Shown one piece after another: positions 45,441 to 53,758 of a stretch of 64,000 nt of DNA. The stretch's first letter is position 1; each line of letters opens with the position of its first letter. Position numbers and translations under genes: made by a program. This DNA is from Candidatus Methylopumilus planktonicus (GTDB lineage Bacteria; Pseudomonadota; Gammaproteobacteria; Burkholderiales; Methylophilaceae). The notes under the pieces were generated by a model, which saw nothing but the letters and a program-made list of their open reading frames with translations, ran no database searches and had not been told where the DNA came from. Location: the NCBI RefSeq assembly GCF_006364715.1, contig NZ_CP040984.1, positions 992,001-1,056,000 on the forward strand. Direction: 5' to 3'.

Positions 45441-46453
45441 TAACCAATGGAATGGCAAGCATCAAGAATGAGCTTTCTTCCTTGGTAAATTAGGCCTGAA
45501 TACATTTGAACAAGCTCAGCACCTGCATTTATTTTTTCTGCTGCATCTTCTCCAGAAGATATACCGCCCACACCAATAATTGGAACTTCTCCTTGAAGCC
45601 TTAAATAAAGCTCGCGAATAATTGAGTTGGACATATTAAATAAAGGCTTGCCTGACATGCCACCAACTTCTTTTCCATTATCAAGATCACTTACCGAATC
45701 TCTATTAACAGTTGTATTAGTCGCTATGACTCCATCAATTCTATTTTTGATGATGCTTTTCGATATTGCATCTAAATGCTTAGGTGTTAAGTCAGGTGAA
45801 ATTTTTAATGCAATAGGTACATAGCGCCCATAATAATCATTCAATCTAGCTTGCTCTTGTTTAAGTTGGCCTAATAAAATATTAAGCGCTTTGGTTTCCT
45901 GGAGATCTCTTAAATTTTTTGTATTAGGTGAAGAAATGTTGACTGCAATATAATTTGCGTACTGATATACCTTTTTCATACATAAAATATAATCCTCAGC
46001 GGCTCTTTCTATAGGGGTATCAAAATTCTTACCGATATTAATTCCAAGTACGCCTTTATATTTACTCAATCTTATATTTTCAACTGCAGCATCTACACCT
46101 ATGTTGTTAAAGCCAAAACGGTTAATAATGCCCTGAACCTCAGGCAACCTGAATAATCGAGGTCTTGGATTGCCTGGCTGAGGTCTTGGGGTGATGGTTC
46201 CAACTTCAATAAAACCAAAACCTAATTTACCTAAGGCATCAATATGGCTTGCATTCTTATCTAGGCCTGCAGCGAGTCCCACAGGATTTTGAAAGGGAAT
46301 TCCCATGACAGTTCTGAGCTTAGAGGGATGAGGGGCTTTTAAGAAACTCAGCAAACCCATTTTATTAGAAAGAGATAGTGCCTTAAGGGTTAAGTCATGC
46401 GAAAATTCTGCATCAAACTTAAATAATAGCGAACGAATTAGTAGGTGGCTCAT
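45440..46453 (-). CDS. pyrD: Dihydroorotate dehydrogenase (class 2)
   Basis: Quinone-dependent, membrane-attached enzyme oxidising dihydroorotate in pyrimidine synthesis. The 337-residue protein has F-Q-N-P-V-G-L-A-A-G-L-D-K near 55, the catalytic-serine region N-I-S-S-P-N-T-K-N-L-R, and V-G-G-I-S-S-G-E-D-A for FMN phosphate binding. Length and N-terminal helices fit class 2. It is coupled to the GST gene. Confidence 0.97.
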   Translation of the reverse strand: MSHLLIRSLLFKFDAEFSHDLTLKALSLSNKMGLLSFLKAPHPSKLRTVMGIPFQNPVGLAAGLDKNASHIDALGKLGFGFIEVGTITPRPQPGNPRPRLFRLPEVQGIINRFGFNNIGVDAAVENIRLSKYKGVLGINIGKNFDTPIERAAEDYILCMKKVYQYANYIAVNISSPNTKNLRDLQETKALNILLGQLKQEQARLNDYYGRYVPIALKISPDLTPKHLDAISKSIIKNRIDGVIATNTTVNRDSVSDLDNGKEVGGMSGKPLFNMSNSIIRELYLRLQGEVPIIGVGGISSGEDAAEKINAGAELVQMYSGLIYQGRKLILDACHSIG

Positions 46454-46499
46454 AACACTGTTATTTTAACTTAGGAAGTTATAAGGCTAAATAAATATT

Positions 46500-47651
46500 A
46501 TGCGATTAGATCGTAAAAATCATATTCTAGTAAAAATATCTAACGATGTCTTCCTAAAAAAATATTGGCAAAAAAAACCTCTTTTAATTAGGGATGCTAT
46601 TAAGAATTTCAAATCCCCAATTACAGAAAAAGATCTTTTTAGAATAGCGCAAAACGAAAATGCAATATCTCGTCTGATTGAATTCAAACGGGGTATTTGG
46701 CAAGTCAAGTATGGTCCTTTTAAAAAATTAGATCTCCCTAAAAAAATTAACACGCCCTGGACAATACTTGTTCAAAATATGAACCATCATCTTCCTTTTG
46801 CTGAGTCATTTTTAAATCTTTTCAAATTTATACCTTATGCTCGTCTTGATGATTTGATGGTGAGCTTTGCTACAAAAAAAGGTAGTGTCGGCCCTCACTT
46901 TGACTCTTATGATGTATTTCTATTTCAGGCAAAAGGCGAAAGAGAATGGAAAATCAGCGAGCAAAAGAAATTTTCTTTAGATAAAAAATCAGCTATTAAG
47001 ATCATTACTAATTTTAAGGTCAAAAATACGTGGGTACTTAAGCCCGGAGATTTACTCTATTTACCACCAAATGTGGGTCACTGGGGCGTATCTCAGAGTG
47101 ATGATTGCCTCACTTATTCTATTGGCTTCAGAGCGCCTGGTACATTTGAGATCCAATCTAAATTTTTAGATTTCATTCAAGATAACCTCATTACAAATAA
47201 AAATGATCTTTACAGAGATCCGAATTTAAATCTTCAAAAAAATCCAGCTGAAATTAATTCGAATATGATTAAAAAAATTCAGCGGATTGTTAATCAATTA
47301 CGCTGGAATACAAACTCAATAAATAATTTTATTGGTCAACTACTCACAGAGCCAATCGAAGGTGCTGTTTTCGAGACTTCCAAATCTATGACAGCTGAAG
47401 TCTTTATAAAAGATCTTATAAAAAAACCGCTGAAACTTAATCCAAAAACAAGAATGCTTTTTATAAAAAATAACTTTTTTATCAATGGTGAACTGATTGA
47501 GGCTGATAAGAAGAGCATCATGTATCTAAAGCAACTTGCAAATGATAGAGAAATCTCAATCAAGTCTACTTTGAACAAAAAGGATTTGAACGCTTTGGGG
47601 ATAGTCTTGCTACCCCTCTATCTCTCGGGATTTATTGATTTTATTCAATAA
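46500..47651 (+). CDS. JmjC-domain ribosomal oxygenase (RoxA/YcfD-like)
   Basis: 2-oxoglutarate/Fe(II) oxygenase of the cupin-8/JmjC ROX family; E. coli YcfD hydroxylates an arginine in ribosomal protein L16. The 383-residue protein has iron ligands H133 and D135 (G-P-H-F-D-S-Y-D) and H194 (P-P-N-V-G-H-W-G). The start block K-K-Y-W-Q-K-K-P-L-L-I-R is a family signature. The C-terminal winged-helix region is present. L16 as the substrate is inferred by homology. Confidence 0.9.
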   Translation: MRLDRKNHILVKISNDVFLKKYWQKKPLLIRDAIKNFKSPITEKDLFRIAQNENAISRLIEFKRGIWQVKYGPFKKLDLPKKINTPWTILVQNMNHHLPFAESFLNLFKFIPYARLDDLMVSFATKKGSVGPHFDSYDVFLFQAKGEREWKISEQKKFSLDKKSAIKIITNFKVKNTWVLKPGDLLYLPPNVGHWGVSQSDDCLTYSIGFRAPGTFEIQSKFLDFIQDNLITNKNDLYRDPNLNLQKNPAEINSNMIKKIQRIVNQLRWNTNSINNFIGQLLTEPIEGAVFETSKSMTAEVFIKDLIKKPLKLNPKTRMLFIKNNFFINGELIEADKKSIMYLKQLANDREISIKSTLNKKDLNALGIVLLPLYLSGFIDFIQ

Positions 47652-47653
47652 TA

Positions 47654-47683
47654 TTAACTATCTCGCTTATTTTGTTGTAGAAT
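47654..47683 (+). promoter_or_regulatory. Putative sigma-70 promoter of the 43-aa lipoprotein gene
   Basis: A -35-like TTAACT (47654-47659) and a -10-like TAGAAT (47678-47683) are separated by 18 bases, about 57 bases before the ATG of the small lipoprotein and just past the roxA-like stop. It has not been measured; it is a pattern match by eye. Confidence 0.45.
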
Positions 47684-47740
47684 ATTTGCTAGGGAGTCGT
47701 TCATAGACCCCGAATTCAACATTAATTTTAAGGATTAAAA

Positions 47741-47872
47741 ATGACACGTTCACTACTTATCGCTTTACTATTAGCTATTGGTTTAACTGCTTGCGGCAAA
47801 AAAGAAGAAGCTGCTCCTGCTGCTGATGCAGCTCCAGCTGCTGAAGCTGCTCCAGCTGCTGAAGCTAAATAA
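47741..47872 (+). CDS. Tiny Ala/Pro-rich lipoprotein (43 aa)
   Basis: A 43-residue gene with an AAGGA ribosome-binding site about 7 bases ahead of its ATG. The protein has a signal peptide with lipobox L-T-A-C (C18), a short charged G-K-K-E-E, and then an alanine/proline tail with a near-repeat P-A-A-E-A/P-A-A-D-A. After lipidation the mature part would be only about 26 residues. It has its own promoter-like sequence and a strong terminator. Similar tiny lipoproteins of this composition are known in betaproteobacteria, but I know no function. Translation is likely given codon quality and the signals. Confidence 0.8.
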   Translation: MTRSLLIALLLAIGLTACGKKEEAAPAADAAPAAEAAPAAEAK

Positions 47873-47897
47873 TAGATAATTAATCTATTCTTTTAAT

Positions 47898-47928
47898 AAA
47901 AAAGCCGGTTTCTAACCGGCTTTTTTTA
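47898..47928. terminator. Strong bidirectional rho-independent terminator
   Basis: AAAGCCGGTT pairs with AACCGGCTTT around a three-base loop (TCT), flanked by A's on the left and a run of seven T's on the right. It can end both the small lipoprotein transcript and, read in reverse, the YycJ-like gene, whose stop codon lies within the T run. Confidence 0.92.
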
Positions 47929-48696
47929 TATCACTTGCCACGACGTCCCATCGGCTTGCGTTGCAATCTTTATCCAGTCCCGTTCGCATCCTATTTTTCC
48001 TACAATAGCTTCTTTCACTAAATTCTCAGTATTGTTTTTCTCGCTAAGATGAGCTGCCACGAGATGCTTTAATTGTTTAAATTGAATTTTTCCCAAAATA
48101 TCCGCTGCTGTTTGATTGTCTAAATGACCCAATTTGCCACTGATTCTTTTCTTAAGGCTAAATGTATATTCGCTTGATTCAAGCAAATTAAGGTCGTGAT
48201 TAAATTCAATAATGAGAGCGTCGAGGTGCTGGAGCATATTTTCGATATGAGGCGTTGAAGAGCCTGTATCCGTTAAAATGCCTAATTTACGATTGCCGTC
48301 GCTCAATGTAAATTGAGTAGGCTCTCTTGCATCATGAGGAACTGGAAAGGGCTGTACTGTAAAGTCTTCTATTTCAAATGCATTGTGGCTATCAATCATA
48401 TGAAAATCAATTTCATAAGATTTAATCATATGTTTTTCACACATTTTATAAGTGCCGTAGGAAAGCCAAATGGGAATCTTAAATTTGTTTGCTAGTTTAA
48501 AAGCGCCTTTGACGTGATCTTCATGCTCATGAGTTAAGAGAATGCCTGTAATACTTTCAGGGGTCTCGTTAAGTCGATCCAATCTAGATACGACATCTTG
48601 AATTGCAAAACCGCAATCCACCATTAATAGTGATTTGTTTTGCTTAACTACAAATGAATTGCCAGCACTTCCGCTACCTAAAGATGCGAATTGCAT
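47926..48696 (-). CDS. YycJ/WalJ-like metallo-beta-lactamase-fold hydrolase
   Basis: A 256-residue MBL-fold hydrolase of the YycJ type. The first residues F-A-S-L-G-S-G-S-A-G-N-S and the metal motif L-T-H-E-H-E-D-H (about 54-61) with later D-T-G and H residues are conserved. Homologues have been described as exonuclease-like, but the substrate here is unknown. It is the last gene of a reverse run dapA-bamC-yycJ, starting two bases beyond the bamC stop. That order is common in betaproteobacteria. Confidence 0.9.
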   Translation of the reverse strand: MQFASLGSGSAGNSFVVKQNKSLLMVDCGFAIQDVVSRLDRLNETPESITGILLTHEHEDHVKGAFKLANKFKIPIWLSYGTYKMCEKHMIKSYEIDFHMIDSHNAFEIEDFTVQPFPVPHDAREPTQFTLSDGNRKLGILTDTGSSTPHIENMLQHLDALIIEFNHDLNLLESSEYTFSLKKRISGKLGHLDNQTAADILGKIQFKQLKHLVAAHLSEKNNTENLVKEAIVGKIGCERDWIKIATQADGTSWQVI

Positions 48697-48698
48697 CT

Positions 48699-49976
48699 TT
48701 ATTTTAATTGATCATAAAGAAGCGAGATGATTCGATTTGCGGTAGAAGAGGTATTTTTCTTACCGTCCTGGTACTCAATCACAACTTGAGAGCCACCGTT
48801 ATCTATAGAGATAATTTTAATGCGATATTGTTTTTCTGGATTAGTTTTTTCTTTGTCACTACCGCCCCAGAATTTCAGCCTTTCAGATAAAGGCTTTTCT
48901 TTGGTTTGACTTGTATCTTTAACTTGCTTATCTTTTTTATCGTCGTCACTCCAGAACATAAGAGAGTCTAGAACGCCTTTTTTCTTCTTAGGACTGTCAT
49001 CAATATCAACATCAGCATATTTTACAAAATAGATTCCGTTTGATCTGTCTTTATCTTCGATCACAAATCCAATGATATCTAATGCCAAGCCAACTCTGCG
49101 CCACGAGCGGTCAAATGGATCTTGAATTTCGACTGAGGAGCTTCCATCTGCCTCTTTTTTAATTTCAGCTCTCTTTTGGCTGATAGGTGCGGCAATAATT
49201 TCTTTTGCTCGCTTATCTGCGAGGCCGAGTTTCACCATGAGTCTTCGTAAAAGTTCAGCATCTAACTCATCAGATCTAGAATCGACTTTTGAATCTTCTT
49301 TAGATTTTGAGTCATTTTTATAGCCCATATCCACAACTCCGTAGGGCGTCCGAATTTTTTCTTTACCGTCATCTGGAGCAGTATCAACACTTCGGTGCGT
49401 CATATAAATTTCAGTTGTCCCTTCTTGAAGACCGCGCTCAAGCCGAGTTCTAAACTTTTTACGGTTAGCCGTTCCTGATGCAAGTGAATCAAGCCATGCG
49501 TCAAATTTATCAAGTGTTCCCTTATTATCATTGGTCATAAGATCACCTTCTTTAATCCACTCAGTTTCCATGACACCTACTTCTGGATTTTCTTTTTTTA
49601 CGGCAAATCCCATGTCTATCCAAAAGTCACGAATCAAAGGCCAAATTTTCTCAGCAGGCGCATTAACGACGAGCCATCTTTGAGCCCCCGCTTTTACAAT
49701 CTTCATCCCCTCTGGATTAGGTAAAATTTTTGGCTGGCCATTATCTTGTTGCTGACCATTTTTAAAATCTGAATAACTTGTGGAACCAGGGATTGCATAT
49801 GCATCATTTGTTGTAGCTGAAGTTAAATCAGGAGGCACTTCTAGTGGGCGAGATCTACCAGTCGCTTTATAATCAGGCGCTGTGACTCGCTCTACAAAAG
49901 GAATATTTTCGCAGCCATTCAAGAGTAAAAATAACGGTAATGCATAGAACCATTTGCTTTGCGCGAGTAATTTCAT
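48699..49976 (-). CDS. bamC: BamC outer-membrane assembly lipoprotein
   Basis: NlpB/DapX-family lipoprotein of the BAM complex. The 425-residue protein has a signal peptide ending in L-N-G-C (lipobox), the conserved unstructured start D-Y-K-A-T-G-R-S-R-P-L-E-V-P-P-D-L-T, then two helix-grip domains. It is longer than E. coli BamC (about 344), with an extra charged, lysine-rich segment at roughly 325-375. The start overlaps the dapA stop by four bases. Confidence 0.94.
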   Translation of the reverse strand: MKLLAQSKWFYALPLFLLLNGCENIPFVERVTAPDYKATGRSRPLEVPPDLTSATTNDAYAIPGSTSYSDFKNGQQQDNGQPKILPNPEGMKIVKAGAQRWLVVNAPAEKIWPLIRDFWIDMGFAVKKENPEVGVMETEWIKEGDLMTNDNKGTLDKFDAWLDSLASGTANRKKFRTRLERGLQEGTTEIYMTHRSVDTAPDDGKEKIRTPYGVVDMGYKNDSKSKEDSKVDSRSDELDAELLRRLMVKLGLADKRAKEIIAAPISQKRAEIKKEADGSSSVEIQDPFDRSWRRVGLALDIIGFVIEDKDRSNGIYFVKYADVDIDDSPKKKKGVLDSLMFWSDDDKKDKQVKDTSQTKEKPLSERLKFWGGSDKEKTNPEKQYRIKIISIDNGGSQVVIEYQDGKKNTSSTANRIISLLYDQLK

Positions 49977-50851
49977 TGAATATGAGCTTCCTTCATAGCA
50001 GTTTGAATAATTTTGTGATGCTCTTGATTAAGTTCCACTAAAGGTAATCGAATACCTTCTTTAATAAGACCCATAATTTTAAGTGCCCATTTTACAGGGA
50101 TTGGATTCGACTCTATAAATAGATTTGTATGAAGGGAAAACAATTGCTGGTTGATTTCGATAGCTTTTTCGTTCTGTTTAGACATGACACATGCGCACAT
50201 TTCATGCATTAATTTAGGGGCGACATTTGCTGTGACAGAAATAACCCCCTTGCCACCAAGAAGCATAAAGGACAAAGCGGTAGCATCATCCCCACTTAAT
50301 ATTGAAAAATGAGATGGTAATCTCTTAATCAGATCTATACCCCGAGTCATATCTCCTGTTGCATCTTTAACGCCAACAATATTAGGAATTTCGCTCAATT
50401 TTAATACTGTATCGTTTTGTAAATCACAGCCTGTTCTGGAAGGAACGTTATAAAGAATTTGATCAATAGCAACCTCATTAGCAATCTTTGTAAAGTGTTG
50501 CAAAAGTCCTGCTTGATTTGGCTTGTTGTAATAAGGTGTGACTAACAAACAAGCATCCGCACCTAAGCGTTTTGCTTCTTTTGTAAGGTCTATGGCTTCC
50601 TGTGTAGAGTTAGCGCCTGTACCCGCTATGACTGGAATCCTTTTATTAGCGTACTTAACCGTCGTTTCAATAAGCTGACAATGTTCTTCATAATTCACTG
50701 TGGGTGATTCGCCTGTTGTACCCACAATAACAATACCATCTGTACCTTCATTAATATGAAAGTCAATTAACCCATGAAGCGCTTCGATATCAAGACTTTC
50801 GTCAGGAAACATAGGGGTAACAATTGCAACAATACTGCCTTGAGGTGACAT
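49973..50851 (-). CDS. dapA: 4-hydroxy-tetrahydrodipicolinate synthase
   Basis: Condenses pyruvate with aspartate semialdehyde, entering lysine/diaminopimelate synthesis. The 292-residue barrel protein has G-T-T-G-E-S-P at 44-50 (T45, T46), Y134 and R139 (Y-N-V-P-S-R-T-G) and the Schiff-base lysine K162 (V-G-V-K-D-A-T-G-D). The dapA-bamC pair is strongly conserved. It shares lysine-pathway logic with lysC in this window. Confidence 0.97.
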   Translation of the reverse strand: MSPQGSIVAIVTPMFPDESLDIEALHGLIDFHINEGTDGIVIVGTTGESPTVNYEEHCQLIETTVKYANKRIPVIAGTGANSTQEAIDLTKEAKRLGADACLLVTPYYNKPNQAGLLQHFTKIANEVAIDQILYNVPSRTGCDLQNDTVLKLSEIPNIVGVKDATGDMTRGIDLIKRLPSHFSILSGDDATALSFMLLGGKGVISVTANVAPKLMHEMCACVMSKQNEKAIEINQQLFSLHTNLFIESNPIPVKWALKIMGLIKEGIRLPLVELNQEHHKIIQTAMKEAHIQ

Positions 50852-50963
50852 GAGATTGGCTATTAATTAGTAAAGTCGCTATTTTAACTTAAATAGCTAA
50901 ACACCAAAAAAATTGATCATTTACTATATATAAAATAGTTATATTAATATAAAACTTTATTCT

Positions 50964-50992
50964 TTGAAGTAATATAGAATTATTGGTATATT
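50964..50992 (+). promoter_or_regulatory. Putative promoter of the rsx operon
   Basis: TTGAAG and TATATT are 17 bases apart, about 100 bases before rsxA. This is a by-eye match to sigma-70 in very AT-rich sequence. Confidence 0.35.
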
Positions 50993-51033
50993 TCAGCTAA
51001 TAAAAAGATCCTAAACTTCCAAAGGACTTAACA

Positions 51034-51047
51034 GTCAGAGAACTGAC
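51034..51047 (+). promoter_or_regulatory. Small hairpin in the rsxA leader
   Basis: GTCAG (51034-51038) and CTGAC (51043-51047) form a perfect 5-bp stem with AGAA loop, about 40 bases before the rsxA ATG. The role is unknown; it may be a binding-site palindrome. Confidence 0.4.
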
Positions 51048-51089
51048 CTATCAATATTTTAAGCAATTTTAAACGTATAATTTATCTTT

Positions 51090-51671
51090 ATGATCCAACA
51101 CTATTTCTTAATCATCATTAGCACGGTATTGGTCAACAATATCGTGTTAGTAAAAATATTAGGGCTTTGCCCTTTTATGGGGGTATCTAAGAAACTAGAA
51201 ACATCAATCAGCATGTCTGCTGCCACTGCTTTTGTATTAACTATAGGCTCAATGACTAGCTGGGCGATTAATCACTATCTTCTTGAACCTAATGATCTTA
51301 TCTACTTAAGAACCATTTCATTTATTGTAGTCATTGCAGGCGTTGTTCAGTTTACTGAGATGCTGATGGAAAAAAACTTCCCCTTACTCTATCAAGTATT
51401 AGGTATTTTTCTCCCTCTTATCACCACTAATTGCGCTGTATTAGGCATTCCTCTTTTGAACGCGCAATCAAGTCAGACACTTATAGAGTCAGCATTATTT
51501 GGCTTTGGGGGTGCGATTGGTTTTTCAATAGTACTCATTCTATTTGCATCATTAAGAGAGCGCCTAGATGGTGCTGAAATACCAACTGCCTTCAAAGGCA
51601 CTGCCGTAGCTCTTGTCACAGCGTCCATTATGAGTCTGGCATTTATGGGTTTTGCAGGTTTGGATCGCTAA
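51090..51671 (+). CDS. rsxA: Rnf/Rsx complex subunit A
   Basis: Integral membrane subunit with about six helices in 193 residues. The N-terminal N-N-I-V-L-V-K-I-L-G-L-C-P-F-M-G is diagnostic and supplies a cysteine of the intramembrane iron-sulfur site shared with subunit E (second T-T-N-C-A-V-L-G). It is the first gene of rsxABCDGE; the rsxB ATG overlaps its stop. Confidence 0.97.
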   Translation: MIQHYFLIIISTVLVNNIVLVKILGLCPFMGVSKKLETSISMSAATAFVLTIGSMTSWAINHYLLEPNDLIYLRTISFIVVIAGVVQFTEMLMEKNFPLLYQVLGIFLPLITTNCAVLGIPLLNAQSSQTLIESALFGFGGAIGFSIVLILFASLRERLDGAEIPTAFKGTAVALVTASIMSLAFMGFAGLDR

Positions 51672-52228
51672 TGTTTACCGCACTTCTTGTTATGATTTTT
51701 CTTGCTGTCCTTTTGGGATTGGTCTTAGGTTATTCAGCGATTAAATTTAAGGTAGATGGCGACCCCATGGTCGCAAGAATTGACGCGATACTTCCACAAA
51801 CACAATGTGGTCAATGTGGCTACCCCGGCTGTAAACCCTATGCAACTGCTATTGCTAAAGGTGAGGCTGATATTAATCAATGCCCTCCAGGGGGCGATAC
51901 CGGCGCTAAAGCATTAGCAGAGCTGATGGGTGTTGAATTTAAACCGCTCAATCAAGAGCATGGTGTACAAAAACCAAAATCAGTTGCCTTGATTGATGAA
52001 TCAACTTGTATTGGTTGTACTCTTTGTATTCAAGCGTGTCCGGTTGATGCTATTTTAGGTGCTGCGAAACAAATGCATACCATCATTGCGAGCGAGTGCA
52101 CAGGATGCGAATTATGTTTACCTCCTTGTCCGGTCGATTGCATCACCATGGAGCCTGTCCTTGAAAATTCTCAATCATGGAAATGGAAATACCCTGTCTA
52201 TAACATTCAAAACGCTAATGGGGCTTAA
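51671..52228 (+). CDS. rsxB: Rnf/Rsx complex ferredoxin-type subunit B
   Basis: Iron-sulfur subunit of 185 residues. A membrane helix at about 5-22 is followed by a 4Fe-4S domain with C46-G-Q-C49-G-Y-P-G-C54 and a fourth cysteine in I-N-Q-C-P-P-G-G, then two classical ferredoxin motifs C-x2-C-x2-C-x3-C-P (C-I-G-C-T-L-C-I-Q-A-C-P and C-T-G-C-E-L-C-L-P-P-C-P). All ligands look intact. Confidence 0.97.
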   Translation: MFTALLVMIFLAVLLGLVLGYSAIKFKVDGDPMVARIDAILPQTQCGQCGYPGCKPYATAIAKGEADINQCPPGGDTGAKALAELMGVEFKPLNQEHGVQKPKSVALIDESTCIGCTLCIQACPVDAILGAAKQMHTIIASECTGCELCLPPCPVDCITMEPVLENSQSWKWKYPVYNIQNANGA

Positions 52229-52233
52229 GCTAT

Positions 52234-53757
52234 ATGCAATTTAAAAATATTTTTAAATTTAACGGTGGCGTTCACCCCAATGAAAATAAATCGCTATCTA
52301 CAAATTTACCTATTGGAAGATTGCCTATTCCAAAAAAATTAGTACTTCCATTAAGACAGCATGTAGGTCGTGTTGCAAAGCTTAAAGTTAAACCCGGCGA
52401 TCAAGTCCTTAAAGGTCAAATTATTGCTGAAGCTGATGGTAATATTTCTGCCTCGATCCATGCACCCACATCTGGGAAGATCTTAAAGATTAGCGAAGAA
52501 ATACTACCCCATCCATCGGGCCTGCCTGATTTTTGTATCACAATCGAACCGGATTTTAAAGATACATGGGTTGAAAAAAAGCCTATCTCATGGAAAAAAC
52601 TAGACCGCACTAAATTAATCGAAGCGCTTTCTCAGTCAGGGATTGTAGGTTTAGGTGGTGCAGTATTTCCAACCCACATGAAATTGAAAATAAATCAAAG
52701 TCAACCCATCAATACTTTGGTCATCAATGCTGCCGAGTGTGAACCATTTATCACTTGTGACGATATGTTAATGAGAGAAAGAGCTGATGAAATTATTCAA
52801 GGAGCATTAATTGCCCAAACTATCCTTGATGCAAAAGAGTGTGTAGTCGGTATCGAAAACAACAAGATTGAAGCCTATGAAGCGCTAAAAAAAGCAGCTC
52901 AAAAAACGACTATTGAAATTAAAGTGGTTCCAACTGTGTATCCAAGCGGGGATGCAAAAAGACTCATTTACCTCTTAATGGGTATTGAGGTTCCGAAAGA
53001 AAAGCGTTCTGTAGATTTAGGTATTCAAGTATTTAACGTAGCTACAGTAGCAGCTATCTATAGATATCTTGAATTAGGAGAACCATCGATCAGCCGCGTT
53101 GTAACAATTACAGGGGCTGTTAAAGCCCCTCAAAATTATGAGGTATTATTCGGAACACCTTTATCAGAATTAATAGCTGCTGCAGGTGGCTCTTCTAATA
53201 AAACCAAAAAATTTATTATGGGCGGCCCTATGATGGGATTTGATTTACCATCAATTCATGTACCTGTGACAAAAGCAATGAATTGTGTCATTGAAAGTTC
53301 GCCAGAATTATTCCCTGCTCCAAAACCTGTGATGCCTTGTATTCGATGTGCTCGATGTGCAGATGCCTGCCCGGTCAACTTACAACCTCAAGAACTATAT
53401 TGGTTTTCAAAATCTTCTCAGCTTGAAAAAGCCAGAGATTACAATTTATTCGACTGTATTGAATGTGGCTGCTGCACTTATGTATGTCCAAGCAACATTC
53501 CTCTTGTTCAGTTTTATAGATATGCAAAAAGTGAGATTATTGCTCAAGACAAATCAAAAGAAGCTGCAAACACTGCTAGAGAGAGAAATGACTTTAGGCT
53601 TGCAAGAATAGAAAGGGAGAAAAAAGAACGTGCTGAAAGAAATGCACAAAAAGCTCTAGGGGCTAATGAGAAGCAAGCTGATGATGAGAAAAAATCAACA
53701 ATTGCAGCGGCCATGGAAAGAGTTAAACAAACCCAACAAGAAAATATAAAAAATTAA
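52234..53757 (+). CDS. rsxC: Rnf/Rsx complex subunit C
   Basis: Peripheral subunit of 507 residues binding NADH/FMN and two 4Fe-4S clusters. It has an N-terminal barrel-sandwich domain, a NuoF-like domain with G-L-G-G-A-V-F-P-T-H-M-K, and cluster motifs C-I-R-C-A-R-C-A-D-A-C-P and C-I-E-C-G-C-C-T-Y-V-C-P. The C-terminal charged tail (last ~75 residues) is short next to the long repeats of E. coli RsxC. Confidence 0.96.
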   Translation: MQFKNIFKFNGGVHPNENKSLSTNLPIGRLPIPKKLVLPLRQHVGRVAKLKVKPGDQVLKGQIIAEADGNISASIHAPTSGKILKISEEILPHPSGLPDFCITIEPDFKDTWVEKKPISWKKLDRTKLIEALSQSGIVGLGGAVFPTHMKLKINQSQPINTLVINAAECEPFITCDDMLMRERADEIIQGALIAQTILDAKECVVGIENNKIEAYEALKKAAQKTTIEIKVVPTVYPSGDAKRLIYLLMGIEVPKEKRSVDLGIQVFNVATVAAIYRYLELGEPSISRVVTITGAVKAPQNYEVLFGTPLSELIAAAGGSSNKTKKFIMGGPMMGFDLPSIHVPVTKAMNCVIESSPELFPAPKPVMPCIRCARCADACPVNLQPQELYWFSKSSQLEKARDYNLFDCIECGCCTYVCPSNIPLVQFYRYAKSEIIAQDKSKEAANTARERNDFRLARIEREKKERAERNAQKALGANEKQADDEKKSTIAAAMERVKQTQQENIKN

Positions 53758-53758
53758 T

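Larger units (their letters stand above)
50852..51089. other. Noncoding region between dapA and rsxA
   Basis: About 240 very AT-rich bases between divergent genes. It holds a promoter-like pair on the forward strand (TTGAAG 50964-50969, TATATT 50987-50992) and a small hairpin at 51034-51047. No open frame of note. Confidence 0.6.
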
